Below are positions 1-11,099 of a stretch of DNA of 64,000 nt, piece after piece (position 1 is the stretch's first letter; every line of letters starts with the position of its first letter). The notes beneath the pieces were generated by a model. That model was not told the origin of the DNA. It saw nothing but the letters and a program-made list of their open reading frames with translations, and did no database searches. Source of the stretch: Cordia subcordata (taxonomy: Eukaryota; Streptophyta; Magnoliopsida; Boraginales; Cordiaceae); contig JAPTOF010000028.1 in the NCBI GenBank assembly GCA_028554755.1, forward strand, positions 3,516,501-3,580,500, given 5' to 3'. The position numbers and the translations under genes are program-made.

Positions 1-934
1 TCTCAAAACAAGTATCAAAATCATCATCCTATTGCAAGAGTAACAATCAATTCTAATTTAAAGCTAATCTAATGTAGTATAAACAAGAACAAAAAGAAGA
101 ATGAAAAGCTTCCTTATTGTCCTTGCTTGCTCTTTACAAATCTTGCTCTAAATCCTCCAAATCCTTGTTTGATCCTCAATTCTAAGCTTGTTTATGGATT
201 GAATTAATATGGGATTGTGTGTGTGAGGTGGATAAGTGATGGAATTAGGGTTTGGTTTAATGGGTATGAGAGATGGGGGTTGAAAGACATTGAAAATAGC
301 TAAAAAAATGGCTTAAATAGGTCATTATTATTTTTTTTTACAAAATTCGGTCGTTAAGTCAGTCTCCTGAACTCAAATTAAGTGAAACCAACCAAAAGAA
401 GTTGCATTCTAGATATGGTCAGTTGCTAAGGTCAATCGCCGACCTTGGGCAGAGGGTAACTAGCCTTTTGGTGAATTGCTCCATACTCGCTCATTTTGGC
501 TCCAATTCACACCAGATGTTTTTTCTTCTGCCTTGTACCAGTTATGGGGATCTCCAAAGCCAATTTCCTTCATTTTTCCATCCCCAAAAACATCTCCAAG
601 CATTGTTCATGTCCTTTATATCTTCAACTAAGCTCAATTTCTTCTCCCAAAACACATATCTCCACTCGTGCTTTTCATTCTTCGTCTAAGAGCTTCCAAA
701 AGCCCCTTTCTTCATGTTTTCTCCTCCAAATAAACAATTCTTCAATTCTCACCTAAAACAAGAAATAAGTGCACATTAGTGTAGGATTTACGTTCTAAGC
801 TCAACCATGGACATTTGAAGTGTAATATGCGTAAGTATGGTATAAATGTTATACTAATACACCTAATAGAGAAAAAAAACCTTAAAATAGGTATAGAAAT
901 GCTATGCATAAACACACACAAAACCAATATATCA
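1..934 (-). mobile_element. LTR of Athila-type element, minus strand, cut by window edge
   Basis: Read on the minus strand, the right boundary is the LTR start (TGATATATTGG at 934), followed inward by the family's GT-rich stretch. The LTR lies directly next to a purine tract at 935-965, as a 3' LTR would. A weak TATA-like CTATTTAAG lies near 305-320, downstream of decayed GTCG/GGTCA motifs (340-460), the same order as in the other copies here. The left part lies outside the window. Open frames in it (402-689, 496-756) show no family signature and are taken as chance. Confidence 0.7.
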
Positions 935-1392
935 ATACCCCCAAACCTTCTCCTTGCTTGTCCCCAAGCAAGACCAAACCTAAGTTTATCTCCAAATTGC
1001 TAAAAAGGGTTGTCAAAAGCATTAACTTGCTATCTTGTCGAATCTAAGAAGTATGAAAAGGTGATTCCTTTCGTCTAAGGGGTCTCCAAGCCTTTTTCAA
1101 GTCCTTCTCTCAAGCACAAGGGTTATCATACCTCTTGGGAACTTACCAAGTAGTTAGAACTGCTACAAATCTAGGATTCCAACTCACGCACCTGAGATGT
1201 TGATATTTCGTGCCTCCATCAACTAACATGGCCCCTCAAATATGCACAAAGCCCTAGAGATACAAGGGAAAAGAAGATATATCACAATAGCTCATAATTA
1301 ACATAAGCACCGTATTCATAACACAACGAAAGAACAAAAGAGACACTTGTGTTAAATTGACATTATGTCACTTGACACTTATTCAATTATAT
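935..1392 (-). mobile_element. Athila-type 3' untranslated region and polypurine tract, minus strand
   Basis: On the minus strand 965-935 reads as a purine-rich tract (GGGGACAAGCAAGGAGAAGG, then TTTGGGGGT) ending at the LTR start. It closely resembles the tract at 18035-18060 before the 3' LTR of the complete element here. That identifies it as the plus-strand primer site of a minus-strand element. The rest of the stretch is non-coding and is cut by the LTR at 1393. Confidence 0.65.
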
Positions 1393-2130
1393 TGATGTGT
1401 CTTGGTTTGGATGTGTTAGCGCTTGCATTTTCCTATGTTTTTAGAGGTATTTTGTGCTTGCTTGATGGCATTAGTGTAATACTTATACAATTATTATGCA
1501 TATGCAGTTCTAAGTGTTTATAGTTGAGTTTTATGGTTAAATGATACACTAAAAGCTTAATTTTATGTCTTAGGTGAGTAATAGGATGGAAGATCAAGAA
1601 CAAAGATGTACAGGTCATGGGATGAAAACCAAAAGCATGAAGAATGAAATTAAGGGCAAAATATGCAGCCAGTCGACCTTGGAGGAGAGCTGGTCGACCG
1701 CCTAAGTCGATCGACCATATCAGAGAATAGCATGTTTTAGCCGGTCTAGTGCAGCCAGAGTCGGTCCACCGGCTAGGTCGATCGGCTATGTGCTAAAACT
1801 ATCTATAAAAGCCCAATTTTTTGCAATTTTAGGGAACTTTCCACACACTCTCTCACACCCACCTTCAAAACCTTAATCCTATCACTCACCTAACTCACAC
1901 ACACTCATCCATACATATCCACACATAGATTCAAGCTTTCTTTTGGAATCAACACTTGGATTTGAGGATTTACTCAAGATTTGTATAGAGATTGCTAAGG
2001 ATAAAAGGGAAGACTCTTTATATCCCTTTTATTCTAGTTTATTATATGTTTGAGTTGAGTATTTTAGTGGGTAATTGTAGCTTATATTATTGGTTAATCT
2101 ATTACTTCATTGTTATGGAATATTTGATGG

Positions 2131-2161
<31 letters not shown>

Positions 2162-3216
2162 CTTGCTTGTTTTTAGTGTTTTCAATGGCTATTTTCTTCC
2201 ATGTCTCTGTGTTTGATAATATGCCTTAATGAAATAGCATATATATTTTGAAGCTTATTTGGTATTTATCACTTCTATATCTTTAAGTGAGCATGTCTAT
2301 GAGTTTATATGGAGAATCCATGAAGTGGGTAATGCATTCATGAATATCTATATGTGTGTTTACATGGCTAATAGCGAAGTTAGCTTCAATAGCATACATA
2401 TTGATTATTATTGCTCAAAATGGTGTAATCCAAGCATGTCTATGTGTTTGGTAGTTGAATATGTCTATGTGTTCACGAATGCCATTCCTAGAACATGTAT
2501 GAACTTGGGCTTAACGCTTGAACTGCTATTGTGATGGATGATTGAAGGCGTTTAATTAAAGATAAGGCTTAGTTGAGTTTCCTTTAGCTTTAAACCTAGC
2601 CAATAGGCTTTCGGCTAGTTTAATCAACTTTGGATGGACTAGGTCTTGTCTTTAAACCTAGCTAATGGTTTAGATACTAGGGTAAGATCAATTAACATCA
2701 CCTAGGAGACTATTGGACTAGCTCAAAAACCCCAGGTCATTAGGACCACGTTATCTCTGGAGACTATCAACCTGGGGATAGACCCGTACCAAGCCCTCGT
2801 GGATAATAACATAGTTAATTAAAATCCTCGATAAAGTACCCAAAATTCATATCCATCAAGTAATCCCGTAATAGGAGTCTTAGGTTACCCATAATCAAGC
2901 ATAGGTCACCCCTAATTCCCAATTCCTTAATCGTTTCCTTTAGTTAGCTTGTATCTCCTATTTCCTATTCCATTTCCCTTAGTTTAGCTTTCCTTAGTTT
3001 AGATTTACTTCGCTTGTGCTCCATTCAATCTAAAACACCAGAAAAGACTAGTAGTTTAGGTCTTTCCTTTATTAGCTTCCTAAGACACACACCTTAGTAC
3101 CATTCCCCATTCACGCCTCCTCGTGATATGACCCCGTACTTGCACAACTAGACTATAAATGACCCGTGGACTTGTAGGCTAATTTTAAGGCTTATGCTTT
3201 AGAATTATCAACATCA
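1393..3216 (+). mobile_element. Probable solo LTR (copy A) of the dominant LTR family
   Basis: Starts TGATGTGTCTTGG and ends near AACATCA. It contains every mark of the family in order: GTCGAC-rich repeats (1668-1795), TATA box CTATAAAAG (1803-1811), a TA microsatellite, CATGTCTATGTG motifs (2199, 2292, 2436), two TTTAAACCTAGC motifs (about 2590, 2655), and the conserved terminal block (3110-3180). No primer site follows and the same minus-strand untranslated DNA lies on both sides, so it is probably a solo LTR. Flanks TATAT (1388-1392) and TATAC (3217-3221) could be an imperfect target duplication. The exact right end is uncertain by a few bases. Confidence 0.7.
1668..1811 (+). promoter_or_regulatory. 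U3 palindrome array and TATA box of LTR copy A
   Basis: Several GTCGAC-type units (AGTCGACC, GGTCGACC, TCGATCGACC, GGTCGATCGGC) precede TATAAAA at 1804-1810. A transcription start about 30 bp further on would be expected. The arrangement recurs in the other copies of the family, so it is likely the element's promoter and upstream elements. The regulatory role is inferred. Confidence 0.5.
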
Positions 3217-4289
3217 TATACTTCACTTTTTTTGATCAGCTTTTTGTTGCCTTTTGGCTTTTTCTCATTTTTCACTTTTTTCCACTTTTTTTTTTCAATC
3301 TTTTTCACTTTTTTCATTTCTTGTATTTTTTCATTTGTTTGAATTTTTCTCAATACATAGTGTAAACCAAAAAAAAAAAAAAAAAAGAAGGGCTAAGGCA
3401 CACTAAAAGAATCAATTAAGGAAGGGGCACTCTTATCAACAACCCGTGAAAACACATTTTCCAACCAAGTTTTGCGGCAACTACAAGGTGCATTCTTAGA
3501 AGTGCTCACTCCCCATAGTTTTCAAAAGAGGTTTCTTCAAAGTCCTGGTTCTTTCTCCACTTCATTCACTTCCCACAATACAACCTCATCTTCTCTAATC
3601 AATTAGGTCAATAAACAAGAGCAAACACTCTAATCCACAAAGAGATAAACGACTCTATATGCATAAAAATCAAAAAAATTCCACCATTTTTTAAGAAAAT
3701 AATGAAAATTTACCTTAAATAAAGTATAAAACAAGACCAAATTCCACACCCCCAAACCTACAAGCAAAGAAAATGAAACCACATAATAAGTAAATAAGCA
3801 TCACAAAGCATGTAAAGAAGATGGGGAAGAGGTAGACAAGAGGGGACAAGTAGAGGATGAAAGATATAACCTTGTGTAGCATTAAACCGTGCAAACCATG
3901 TTTTGATGATAGCGTCCATTAACTTCCCTTGCACCTCATTTTCTCACAACTCAAAATATCTACAAAAAAATAAACAAAAACAACATGAAAAGCTTACAAT
4001 GGCAAGTGTAATGATAAGGCTTTATGTATGGAAAGCAACGGACATGAGGGAAGCAAAATGTAAAGAAAGGAACTGAAGAATAAATTGTACCAACAGAAAA
4101 AAAAGCAAAGACTCATCAACCAAACTCTACCTACCAAAATTCTAGGGTGCCTCCTACTAGCGCTAGATTTTACGCCCTCATCTTAGAAATTGCTTAGCTC
4201 CTTTGAATAGAGTAGGTGTTTTATGCTTGGTAGGCATTCCCTTCGAAATCCCTCGGTTCCTTTAAATCCCAAACCCAGAGAATAGTTTA
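3217..4289 (-). mobile_element. Athila-type 3' untranslated DNA, minus strand, decayed
   Basis: Reverse-complement similarity to 16700-17720 of the complete element: the GCGCT-TCCTAGGAGGCAACC type block appears at about 4148-4175, a GGTTTGGGGGTG tract at 3743-3757, and the repeated GTGAAAAA-type A-rich stretch as CACTTTTTTC between 3225 and 3320. It continues the minus-strand element of 935-1392 across LTR copy A. No coding frame is supported. A poly-A run lies at 3370-3387. Confidence 0.6.
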
Positions 4290-5106
4290 CCATCTTAGGA
4301 ATTTAGGAGATCTTTTAAGAGAAATGGTCGATCTCATTAATCCACCTCCTATTCCTCCTATGCCTTTCATTCCTCTATATGAGGATCATAGGTACCCATA
4401 TGCCCAAGAGCCTCTTAGACCAAATTCCTCTATAGGATGAGCTTATGCTTAGGCAATACTTCCTTCCCAATGTGTTGAAGCCTAACTTGGCTATCTATCC
4501 TCTGGGGTTGAGGGAAGCAAACTTTGAAATTAAGCATAGCACATTGGCAATGCTCAGTTCCTTTTATGGAAAAAGTAATGAGGGCCCCTTGGCCCATGTT
4601 ACCAATTTTGTAGAACATTGTTTTTTCCTAATATGTCTCAAGAATTTATCCGCCTTAAGTTGTTTCCATTTTTGTTAAATGATAAAGCCAAACAATGGCT
4701 TGATTCCTTACCTAGTAGTTCTATTATGTCGTGGAATGAGCTTCAATCACGCTTTTATCAAAAGTTCTTCCTATGGCTAAGACTGTCGATCTTAGGGCAT
4801 CTATCATGACCTTTTCTGAACATGATTTTGAGACTTTCCATGAAGCATGGGAAAGGTTTAATGATCTTCTTAGGCAATGTCCACACCACGGTTATGGCAT
4901 ACACAACCTCCTTCAATACTTCTTTAGAGATTTGACCAAGCAATAAAGGATGTTAGTGAATGCTATGTTAGGTGGTGGGTTTTATAACTTGAGGTTCAGT
5001 GAAGCATAGGAGAGGATGGAACTTTTAACTGAGGATTCTTTTCAAAATATCACCAAGGATAGGTCTAGTAAAGGAACCACTTGGAAAGGTATTCACAAGA
5101 TAGATG
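4290..5106 (+). pseudogene. Athila-type gag (capsid) remnant
   Basis: Decayed gag of a plant Ty3/gypsy element. Across three frames the plus strand encodes the retrotransposon gag core: PPPIPPMPF near the start, NFEIKHSTLAMLSSFYGKSN, LKLFPFLLNDKAKQWLDSLP, SWNELQSRFYQKFF, FETFHEAWERFNDLLRQCPHHG. These are family-typical capsid blocks. Frameshifts lie in the T-run at about 4620 and near 4768, and in-frame stops near 4945 and 5010. No start codon is defined. The sequence breaks off at the LTR at 5110. Strand and position do not fit the minus-strand untranslated DNA to its left, so it belongs to another element. Confidence 0.85.
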
Positions 5107-5109
5107 CTT

Positions 5110-5951
5110 TCATGTGTCTTGGTTTTATGTGCGTTTGGATTATATTTTCCCTATGTTTTTTGGGTGGTTTGAGCTTACTTGGTAGCATTGGTGTAGTACT
5201 TAAAGTATGATTGTGCATAAGTGATACTAAGTGTATATAATTGAGTTTTATAGCTAAATGCTACACTAAATGCATATTTTGTTGTCTTAGGTGAGTGATG
5301 AGTTGATAAATGAGCTTGCATGAAGATGGACGATGAAGGACTAAAGTGTACGGGTCGTGGGAAGAAGGTTGGAAGCGAAAAGAATGAAGATTAGAGGCCA
5401 AAGAAGGAGCCAGTCGACCTAAGAGAGTAGCCAGTCGACCAGTCAGTCTCGAGAATGATGGTCTAGGTCTCTACTATAACTGGTCAATTGGTTAGGTCAA
5501 CTAGTGACTCCAGAGAGCAACCCGCTTGAGCTGATCGAGTACCGTTGACCGATAGTGCGCAAACTATTATATAAAGCCTAAATTTTTTGTAATTTTGATC
5601 ATCAATTCACACACACATACTTCACATCCATTTCACACTCACTAAACCCTAGCTCACCGACCTCATAATCACTCACCCATACGCACAAACACCTAGAATC
5701 AAGTTCTAGAAGGGATCAAAACATTTGGATTGAAGATTTATTCAAGGGTTTTGTAAAAAGATTGCAAGGATGAAAGAGTAGTTCTTTTATTTCTCTTTCA
5801 TCCTATTTTATTTCATGTATGAGTAGATCTTCTTAGGGTGATTTTAGCTTGTATTATGGGTTGATTAAATACATGAATGTTTTGGGATTATTGATGGCTA
5901 ATATATATGCTTTGATTTTATGGTTTTAATGGCTATTTTTTGTACATGTCC

Positions 5952-6003
<52 letters not shown>
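5110..6003 (+). mobile_element. LTR copy B, left part
   Basis: Begins at a slightly decayed form of the family start (TTCATGTGTCTTGG). It has the U3 repeats (AGTCGACC at 5411 and 5434, later decayed), TATATAAAG at 5568-5576, a leader rich in CACACA, and a TA microsatellite (5958-6003) where a second LTR has inserted. It continues at 7590. Confidence 0.75.
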
Positions 6004-6005
<2 letters not shown>

Positions 6006-7589
6006 ATGTGTCATTTGTGCGTGTTTGCATCTAGTTTTTGCATGCACATTTAAGGGTGTCTAGAGTATAATTGAGTGCACTTAGTATAAAGTTTATGCAT
6101 ATTTGTTAATATTTGTACATAATGTATTTAGATGCATAAATACTACACTATGTGTTGTATTCCATGTTTTAAGGGTGTTTTTAGAAGGGTTCAAGCTGAC
6201 ACGAGGAAGAAATGAGTTAACGAATGAAGACCGGAAGAAAAGGAATGAAGAAGGGAGCATTCTGATCCAGCTGGTCAACTTAGAAGAAGAGCCAGTCGAC
6301 TGGTCACTCTAGAGAATAAAGAATTTAAGCTGGTTGAGTTCCTCAAGGAGCCAGTCGACTGGCTAGGTTAATCGGCCATTCCAGAGAGCACTATGATTGA
6401 AGCCGGTCGACCGGCTAGGTCGATTGGTTGTGCGATGAAGAAATCCATAAAAATCTTGTTTCAGCTAATTTTGAAGGGGGGAAATTTTATTTCTAAAATC
6501 CTAATAAACCCTAACCCTTTACCCACTTCACAAAATACCCTAAATCACCATCTAAACCCTACACCAAGCTAGGATTGAAGCATTAAACAAAGATTTGAAG
6601 GATTTAAAAGTAAGAATTTAGGGAAGTTCTTCTTGTTCTTTCTCTATTTCTTGTAAATATGTTGCTAGAGTAGGCTAGATTTAGGCTGATTGTTGTTGTA
6701 TATTAGATTAGGGCTTTGAATAATGGATTTGTGTAGATCTTTAGCTCTTAATACATGTTTGTTTACATAAATTTATGGCATGATTCAATATATCTATGTA
6801 TTGGAAATCAAACATGTCTATGTGTTTGTTAAAATGCTTAAGTGAATATGTATGTGTTATTTGTGCTTCAAATGCTCTTATCTACTTATATGGGTCATGT
6901 GATTGTGCTTAATCTCATGGCTTTGCTTAGTAGAGTAGGCTTTAGCTTTAAATCCAGCTAATAGGTTACATGCTATGCTTAGTCGAGTTTAGGTGCTAGT
7001 CCTTGGCTTTAAATCCAGCCAAGCGGATAAGTTAACCTAGACTAGAGTATCCCTTACCCACGTTAGTGTTGGTTAATCGAGCCTTAACGTCACATAGTGT
7101 TTAGGTGCTAGTCCTTGGTTTTAAATCCAGCTAAGAGGATAAGTTCTAAGCATGGATTGTGTAGGCTAGGAGGGATTGACCCTTAGCTTTAAATCCAGCT
7201 AATGGGTTAAACCACTAGTATTGGTTAAGAGAGCCCCCGATCAACACAATGGCAATAGAAGTTCTGAGCCTTAGATAGACATCATTTGTTATCATAGCCC
7301 GAATCTAGTTGTGATGCAATCGCCCTAGATCCCCTTCTCCTTTGTTAGTTCTTCCTTCCTTAGTTTGGCTCCTTTAAGTTTCTCCCTAGATTGGTTTTTA
7401 TTTTCCTCTTTCCGAGCTCCCTTCCATCCTCAAGTAAGCACACATATGCACGTAGCTAGTTTCAGGCACCCGAGGACATAGAGACTAAATTAAGGTAGCT
7501 TCCCTATTGAGACGATACCCGCACTCGAATCCATTATACCATGAACGATTCGTACGATTGCGGGTGTAAAACTCAATACGCACACATCA
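6004..7589 (+). mobile_element. Solo LTR copy C nested in LTR copy B
   Basis: Complete LTR of about 1586 bp, TGATGTGTCATT...CACACATCA, flanked by TATAT on both sides (5999-6003 and 7590-7594). Removing it rejoins copy B in its TA repeat. It holds U3 palindromes (6290-6420), a TATA-like CATAAAA (6446-6452), one clear CATGTCTATGTGTTTG (6818), four TTTAAATCCAGC motifs (about 6952, 7009, 7121, 7188) and the conserved terminal block (7500-7570). No primer site or coding sequence follows, so it is a solo LTR left by recombination between two LTRs. Confidence 0.85.
6280..6452 (+). promoter_or_regulatory. U3 palindrome array and TATA-like box of LTR copy C
   Basis: Units GCCAGTCGACTGG (6291), GCCAGTCGACTGG (6350) and GCCGGTCGACCGG (6400) are near-perfect palindromes spaced by about 50-60 bp. 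The last two are followed by CTAGGTYRATYGG. CATAAAA follows at 6446. This is the clearest regular spacing of the array in the window. Confidence 0.5.
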
Positions 7590-8566
7590 TATATATATTG
7601 ATGTCTCTTTGCTTATAATCACTTCTAAACCATTATATAAGCATGTCTATGTGTTTGTGTAACGTTTATATGAAGTCAATATTGCATCTATGCATGTCTA
7701 TGTGTGTATTTGCATACCTTAGTAGCAAGTATGACATTAATAACATACATGTTGGTTTTCAATGCTTAATATGGTATAATCTATGCATGTCAATGTGTTG
7801 GTAGCCGAGTATGTTTATGTATTTGCAATGCCAGTGTAGAACATGTATGAATGCACGTAAATACTAAATCCTGCAAATGTGATGATATATTAATGATTCT
7901 TAACTTAAGGCTAGTCTAGATCGAGTCTTCTTTTGCTTTAAACCAAGCCAGTAGGTCTCTGATTAGGACTAGCTGACCTTAGTGGTACTAGGTGTTGGCT
8001 TTAGACCCAGCCAACAATTTAAGCACTAAGGTAGGTTCAATCTAAGTCACCTAGGATGTTGATTAGGTAACCTTAAGGCTCTAGGTCATAAAGAACACGC
8101 CATACTCTAGAAGCCTGTTCCTAGGGATGGACCTGCACCGAGTCTTAACAATTAATAAGAAAGCTAATTAAGATCATAGCTAAGAATGACCCTTAAGAGA
8201 CTAACCATCGATCAATCCTATAACAAAAAGGTATTAAGTCACCCATAGTCCAGTGGTAAACACCCTAATCCCTTTCCATTTTTAGTTCCCCTAGTTTGCT
8301 TGCATTCTCCCTTTTGTTTTTTCATTCCATTCCCATTCCCTTAGCTTAGTCTAGTATAGGTTTCATTTCTTTTTAGACCTCCATTCTATCTAGAAAAATT
8401 CCCAAAAAGAGTATTAGTTTAGGACCCTTTTAGGCAATTCCCTAGAGCATACACCATAGATTCAATTCCTGTTTAACCTTCTCATGGATTTAACCCTGCA
8501 CTCATACACAGTACACTTTAGGCGTGCACTTGCAGGCTATTTAGGCTTGTGCATCGAGCAAGTTTC
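7590..8566 (+). mobile_element. LTR copy B, right part
   Basis: Resumes copy B after the nested solo LTR. CATGTCTATGTG motifs lie at 7646, 7696 and 7787, TTTAAACC/TTTAGACC-CAGCC motifs near 7940 and 8010, and the conserved terminal block at 8480-8545. It ends GTTTCA at 8566. A degenerate primer site follows, so copy B was a 5' LTR and not a solo LTR. Confidence 0.75.
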
Positions 8567-8573
8567 AAGTTCT

Positions 8574-8593
8574 TAGTGTCATTGCCAGGGAGG
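8574..8593 (+). other. Degenerate tRNA-Asp-type primer binding site after LTR copy B
   Basis: TAGTGTCATTGCCAGGGAGG resembles TGGCGCCGTTGCCGGGG, the complement of the 3' end of plant tRNA-Asp used by Athila-type elements. It lies about 8 bases after the LTR end. Several mismatches show decay. Confidence 0.6.
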
Positions 8594-9336
8594 CACGGTT
8601 GGTTTGAGTTCTTTGGTTGTGTGCTTTAGTTAGTTGCGTGATAAGTCTAAAATATGCTTTAAATCCATAGTTATTTGTGTTTGATTTTTGGGATTAGATG
8701 CTTCCTAATTGATGTTATTTAGTGTATTTCGGTATAAATAAGCTTGAGAAAGAAGATGGAAGTGATATATACGGATTGAAGGGACTTTTGGACATGTTTG
8801 GAGCTGGTAAGAAGACGCCACTACCTTAGATGTGCCTATGCCAGAGTCTATATGGAATTGACTCAATTTGACTGAGAATTGGATAATATTTTGCACGTTT
8901 CTTAGAGAGGAATTGTCGACCAAAAATACGTATTAGTTCTAGATGGAAAGATAATATTTTGGAAGAATTTTACAAGGATTGGATTTTTGGTTATTTACCT
9001 TTTATTTTAGACCAGCATTAAAAGAGTTTCCTTATCTGATGGAACTCCTAGGTAAGATATTTTTCTACCCATCCACCAGGGAGCTATGTAGGAATTATTC
9101 AAGCTTTTATTCATTATTTTTCCAGCAAATATTTTTCTTTCTTCTAGGCGCCTAATTGCCAAACCTTTACTCTAGCCGAGATTAATTTGAAGTTTATGGT
9201 TCTGCAAATCTGTGAGATCTAATTAATTTCCTCCTATTGCTTTATTTTAGTATTTGTTTCTTTATTAATTTAAGGATTAATATTGTCTTGTGATTGTGTA
9301 ATTTTGCGTGCTATTATTCAATTGTTTGATGATAGG
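8594..9336 (+). other. Leader stub, then LTR-like DNA of unknown family
   Basis: 8594-8638 resembles the leader after the primer site at 27745-27790 (TTAGTTAGTTGCGTG against TTAATTAGTTGCTTG). From 8639 a new sequence begins with TGATAAGTCTAAAATATGC and contains GGTATAAATAAG (about 8730). This looks like the start of another LTR, but no second copy or coding sequence confirms it. The last five bases, ATAGG (9332-9336), are the left target duplication of the next element. Confidence 0.35.
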
Positions 9337-11099
9337 TGATGTGTCTTCATATTTTGCAATAAATTCTACTATTTTGCATGCAATTACATATATCAAAGTG
9401 GTTAAAGTGATTTATTTTGCAAATTATTTGATCTAGTCTCATTCGAGAGAAGCAAAGATTTTGTGAAGGCTTACAAGAGCAATTCGCAGAAGATTCTAGG
9501 CAATTCAAGTTGAAGATCGATCATAATTTGAGTTGGGCTAATTTAATAGAGAAGTATTGGGCCCAAATATGTGGATCAAGGATCAATTTCTCATAGAAAA
9601 CAAGGAACTTTGGCCTTTCTTGCAAATAAAGTCGTTGGTGAATAAATATGACAAGTGACCTTGGTGTGAAAGTTTGGAAAGTTTTTCCTGTCAGATCAGT
9701 TTTGGTATTTTGCTCATAACTCCAACTCTAGAGGTCAAAATCATGTTATTCTTGTGTCATTGGACTCGTCAGAGGCATGACTACAATTCTTGTGAAGACC
9801 ATCTTTCCAAATTCTAGGGGTATCAAGGTGAAAAATAAGTCACAACATGTTAGGAAAATTCCCACCACCTGTTGGACACATTTCGGTATTTTGGGCATAA
9901 GTTTGACTATAGAGGTCCAAATAAGGTGATTATTGCAGTTATGGAAAGGTAATTCATAGAGCTACAATTTTCCTTCTTTGAGCTCAGCTAGATCTGCCTT
10001 TAAGATGGTAAAAAATGTTGGTCAAAGGAGAGCATAAAAACTGGCAGCAGTTTCCTAATCCAAGTGGGATTTGAAAATGAATTTGAATACCCACAATACA
10101 CAAAGAAAGGGGGACTTAACCTAAGAATTTGTAGAAGATTAAATTGAAGGATAAGTTGGGGAGTAGCTCTTGAAGAGAATTGAAGACAAGAACTTCATCA
10201 ACTTTTTTGTCTAGGAATAATGCGATGAGTTTTTCTGTTCTCAATTCTTTTTCAGTTTTTACTTTGAACTTAATTATGAACTAAATTCCCCATGATTTGG
10301 GGTGATAGTTAGTGATTATTTTTATTCATGTTTTGGATTCTCTTGGGATTTATTTGATTATTCGTATTTGTGCTTTATTACTTATTAAATTCTTGGTTAA
10401 TCATTATTATGCTTATAGCTAATTTTTGTTTGTCAAGAATTTATATCTTTTGCCGTATAGGAATCTTATAGGTTCATGTGGGTATGAATATAGATCAATT
10501 TTAATAGGACAAGAAATAATTAATTATTTTAGGATTGTGATAGATTATTCCACTGAGATAGTCTATGCCTTTGTAGTCTCAATTAATTGTCTAAGCCTAT
10601 TAGATTAGTTAATTAGACAACTTAAGTGATAATTTATGCCAATGAGATAGGTTATGTCTCACAAACTTTAGTTAATTAATCTAGGTGCATTAAAGCTTGT
10701 TGCCTAATCTCGTAAGCTTAACTAGAAATCCCTAAGTTGATGAACATAAATAGGATAATTTCCTGGCTATCACCCTGAATGACGTTTCCCCAAAATTTAA
10801 GTCTGGCAATTTTTTGGTTGATTTTTGTAATTAATTTTCTTTTAGTTAATTTAATTTCTTTTCCTTTTCGATTTCGTTTAATCTAAATATTGATTAAGTC
10901 ATAGTATTTAGTTTAGTTATTTTAAATTTTTTGTTATAGTTTTTTTTTAGTTATTATTATTTTTTTAATTCCTAATAGCAATCCTGATTCCCCATGGTTT
11001 GACCCTCGAGTTGCCTTCGTGTGATAAAGAGGATAGATTTTGTAATTTTCTCGTTTCATGATTTAATTGTTATTATTTGGTCATAAAACAACATGATCA
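9337..11099 (+). repeat. 5' LTR of the Athila-type element
   Basis: TG...CA-bounded direct repeat of 18061-19818. The two copies align along their whole length with scattered substitutions and small indels, by eye roughly 5-8 percent, so the insertion is not recent. The LTR is unrelated in its body to the GTCGAC-rich family elsewhere in the window, though both start TGATGTGT. Small open frames inside (10426-10608) are mirrored in the 3' copy (19148-19330) and only reflect shared LTR sequence. Confidence 0.9.

Noticed and set aside
402..756. Overlapping plus-strand frames of 86 and 95 codons
   Set aside because: They lie in the LTR's U3 region on the strand opposite to the element and match no family.
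10426..10608. 60-codon frame conserved between 10426-10608 and 19148-19330
   Set aside because: Conservation is explained by the two being LTRs of one element; changes do not favour silent sites as far as can be judged by eye.
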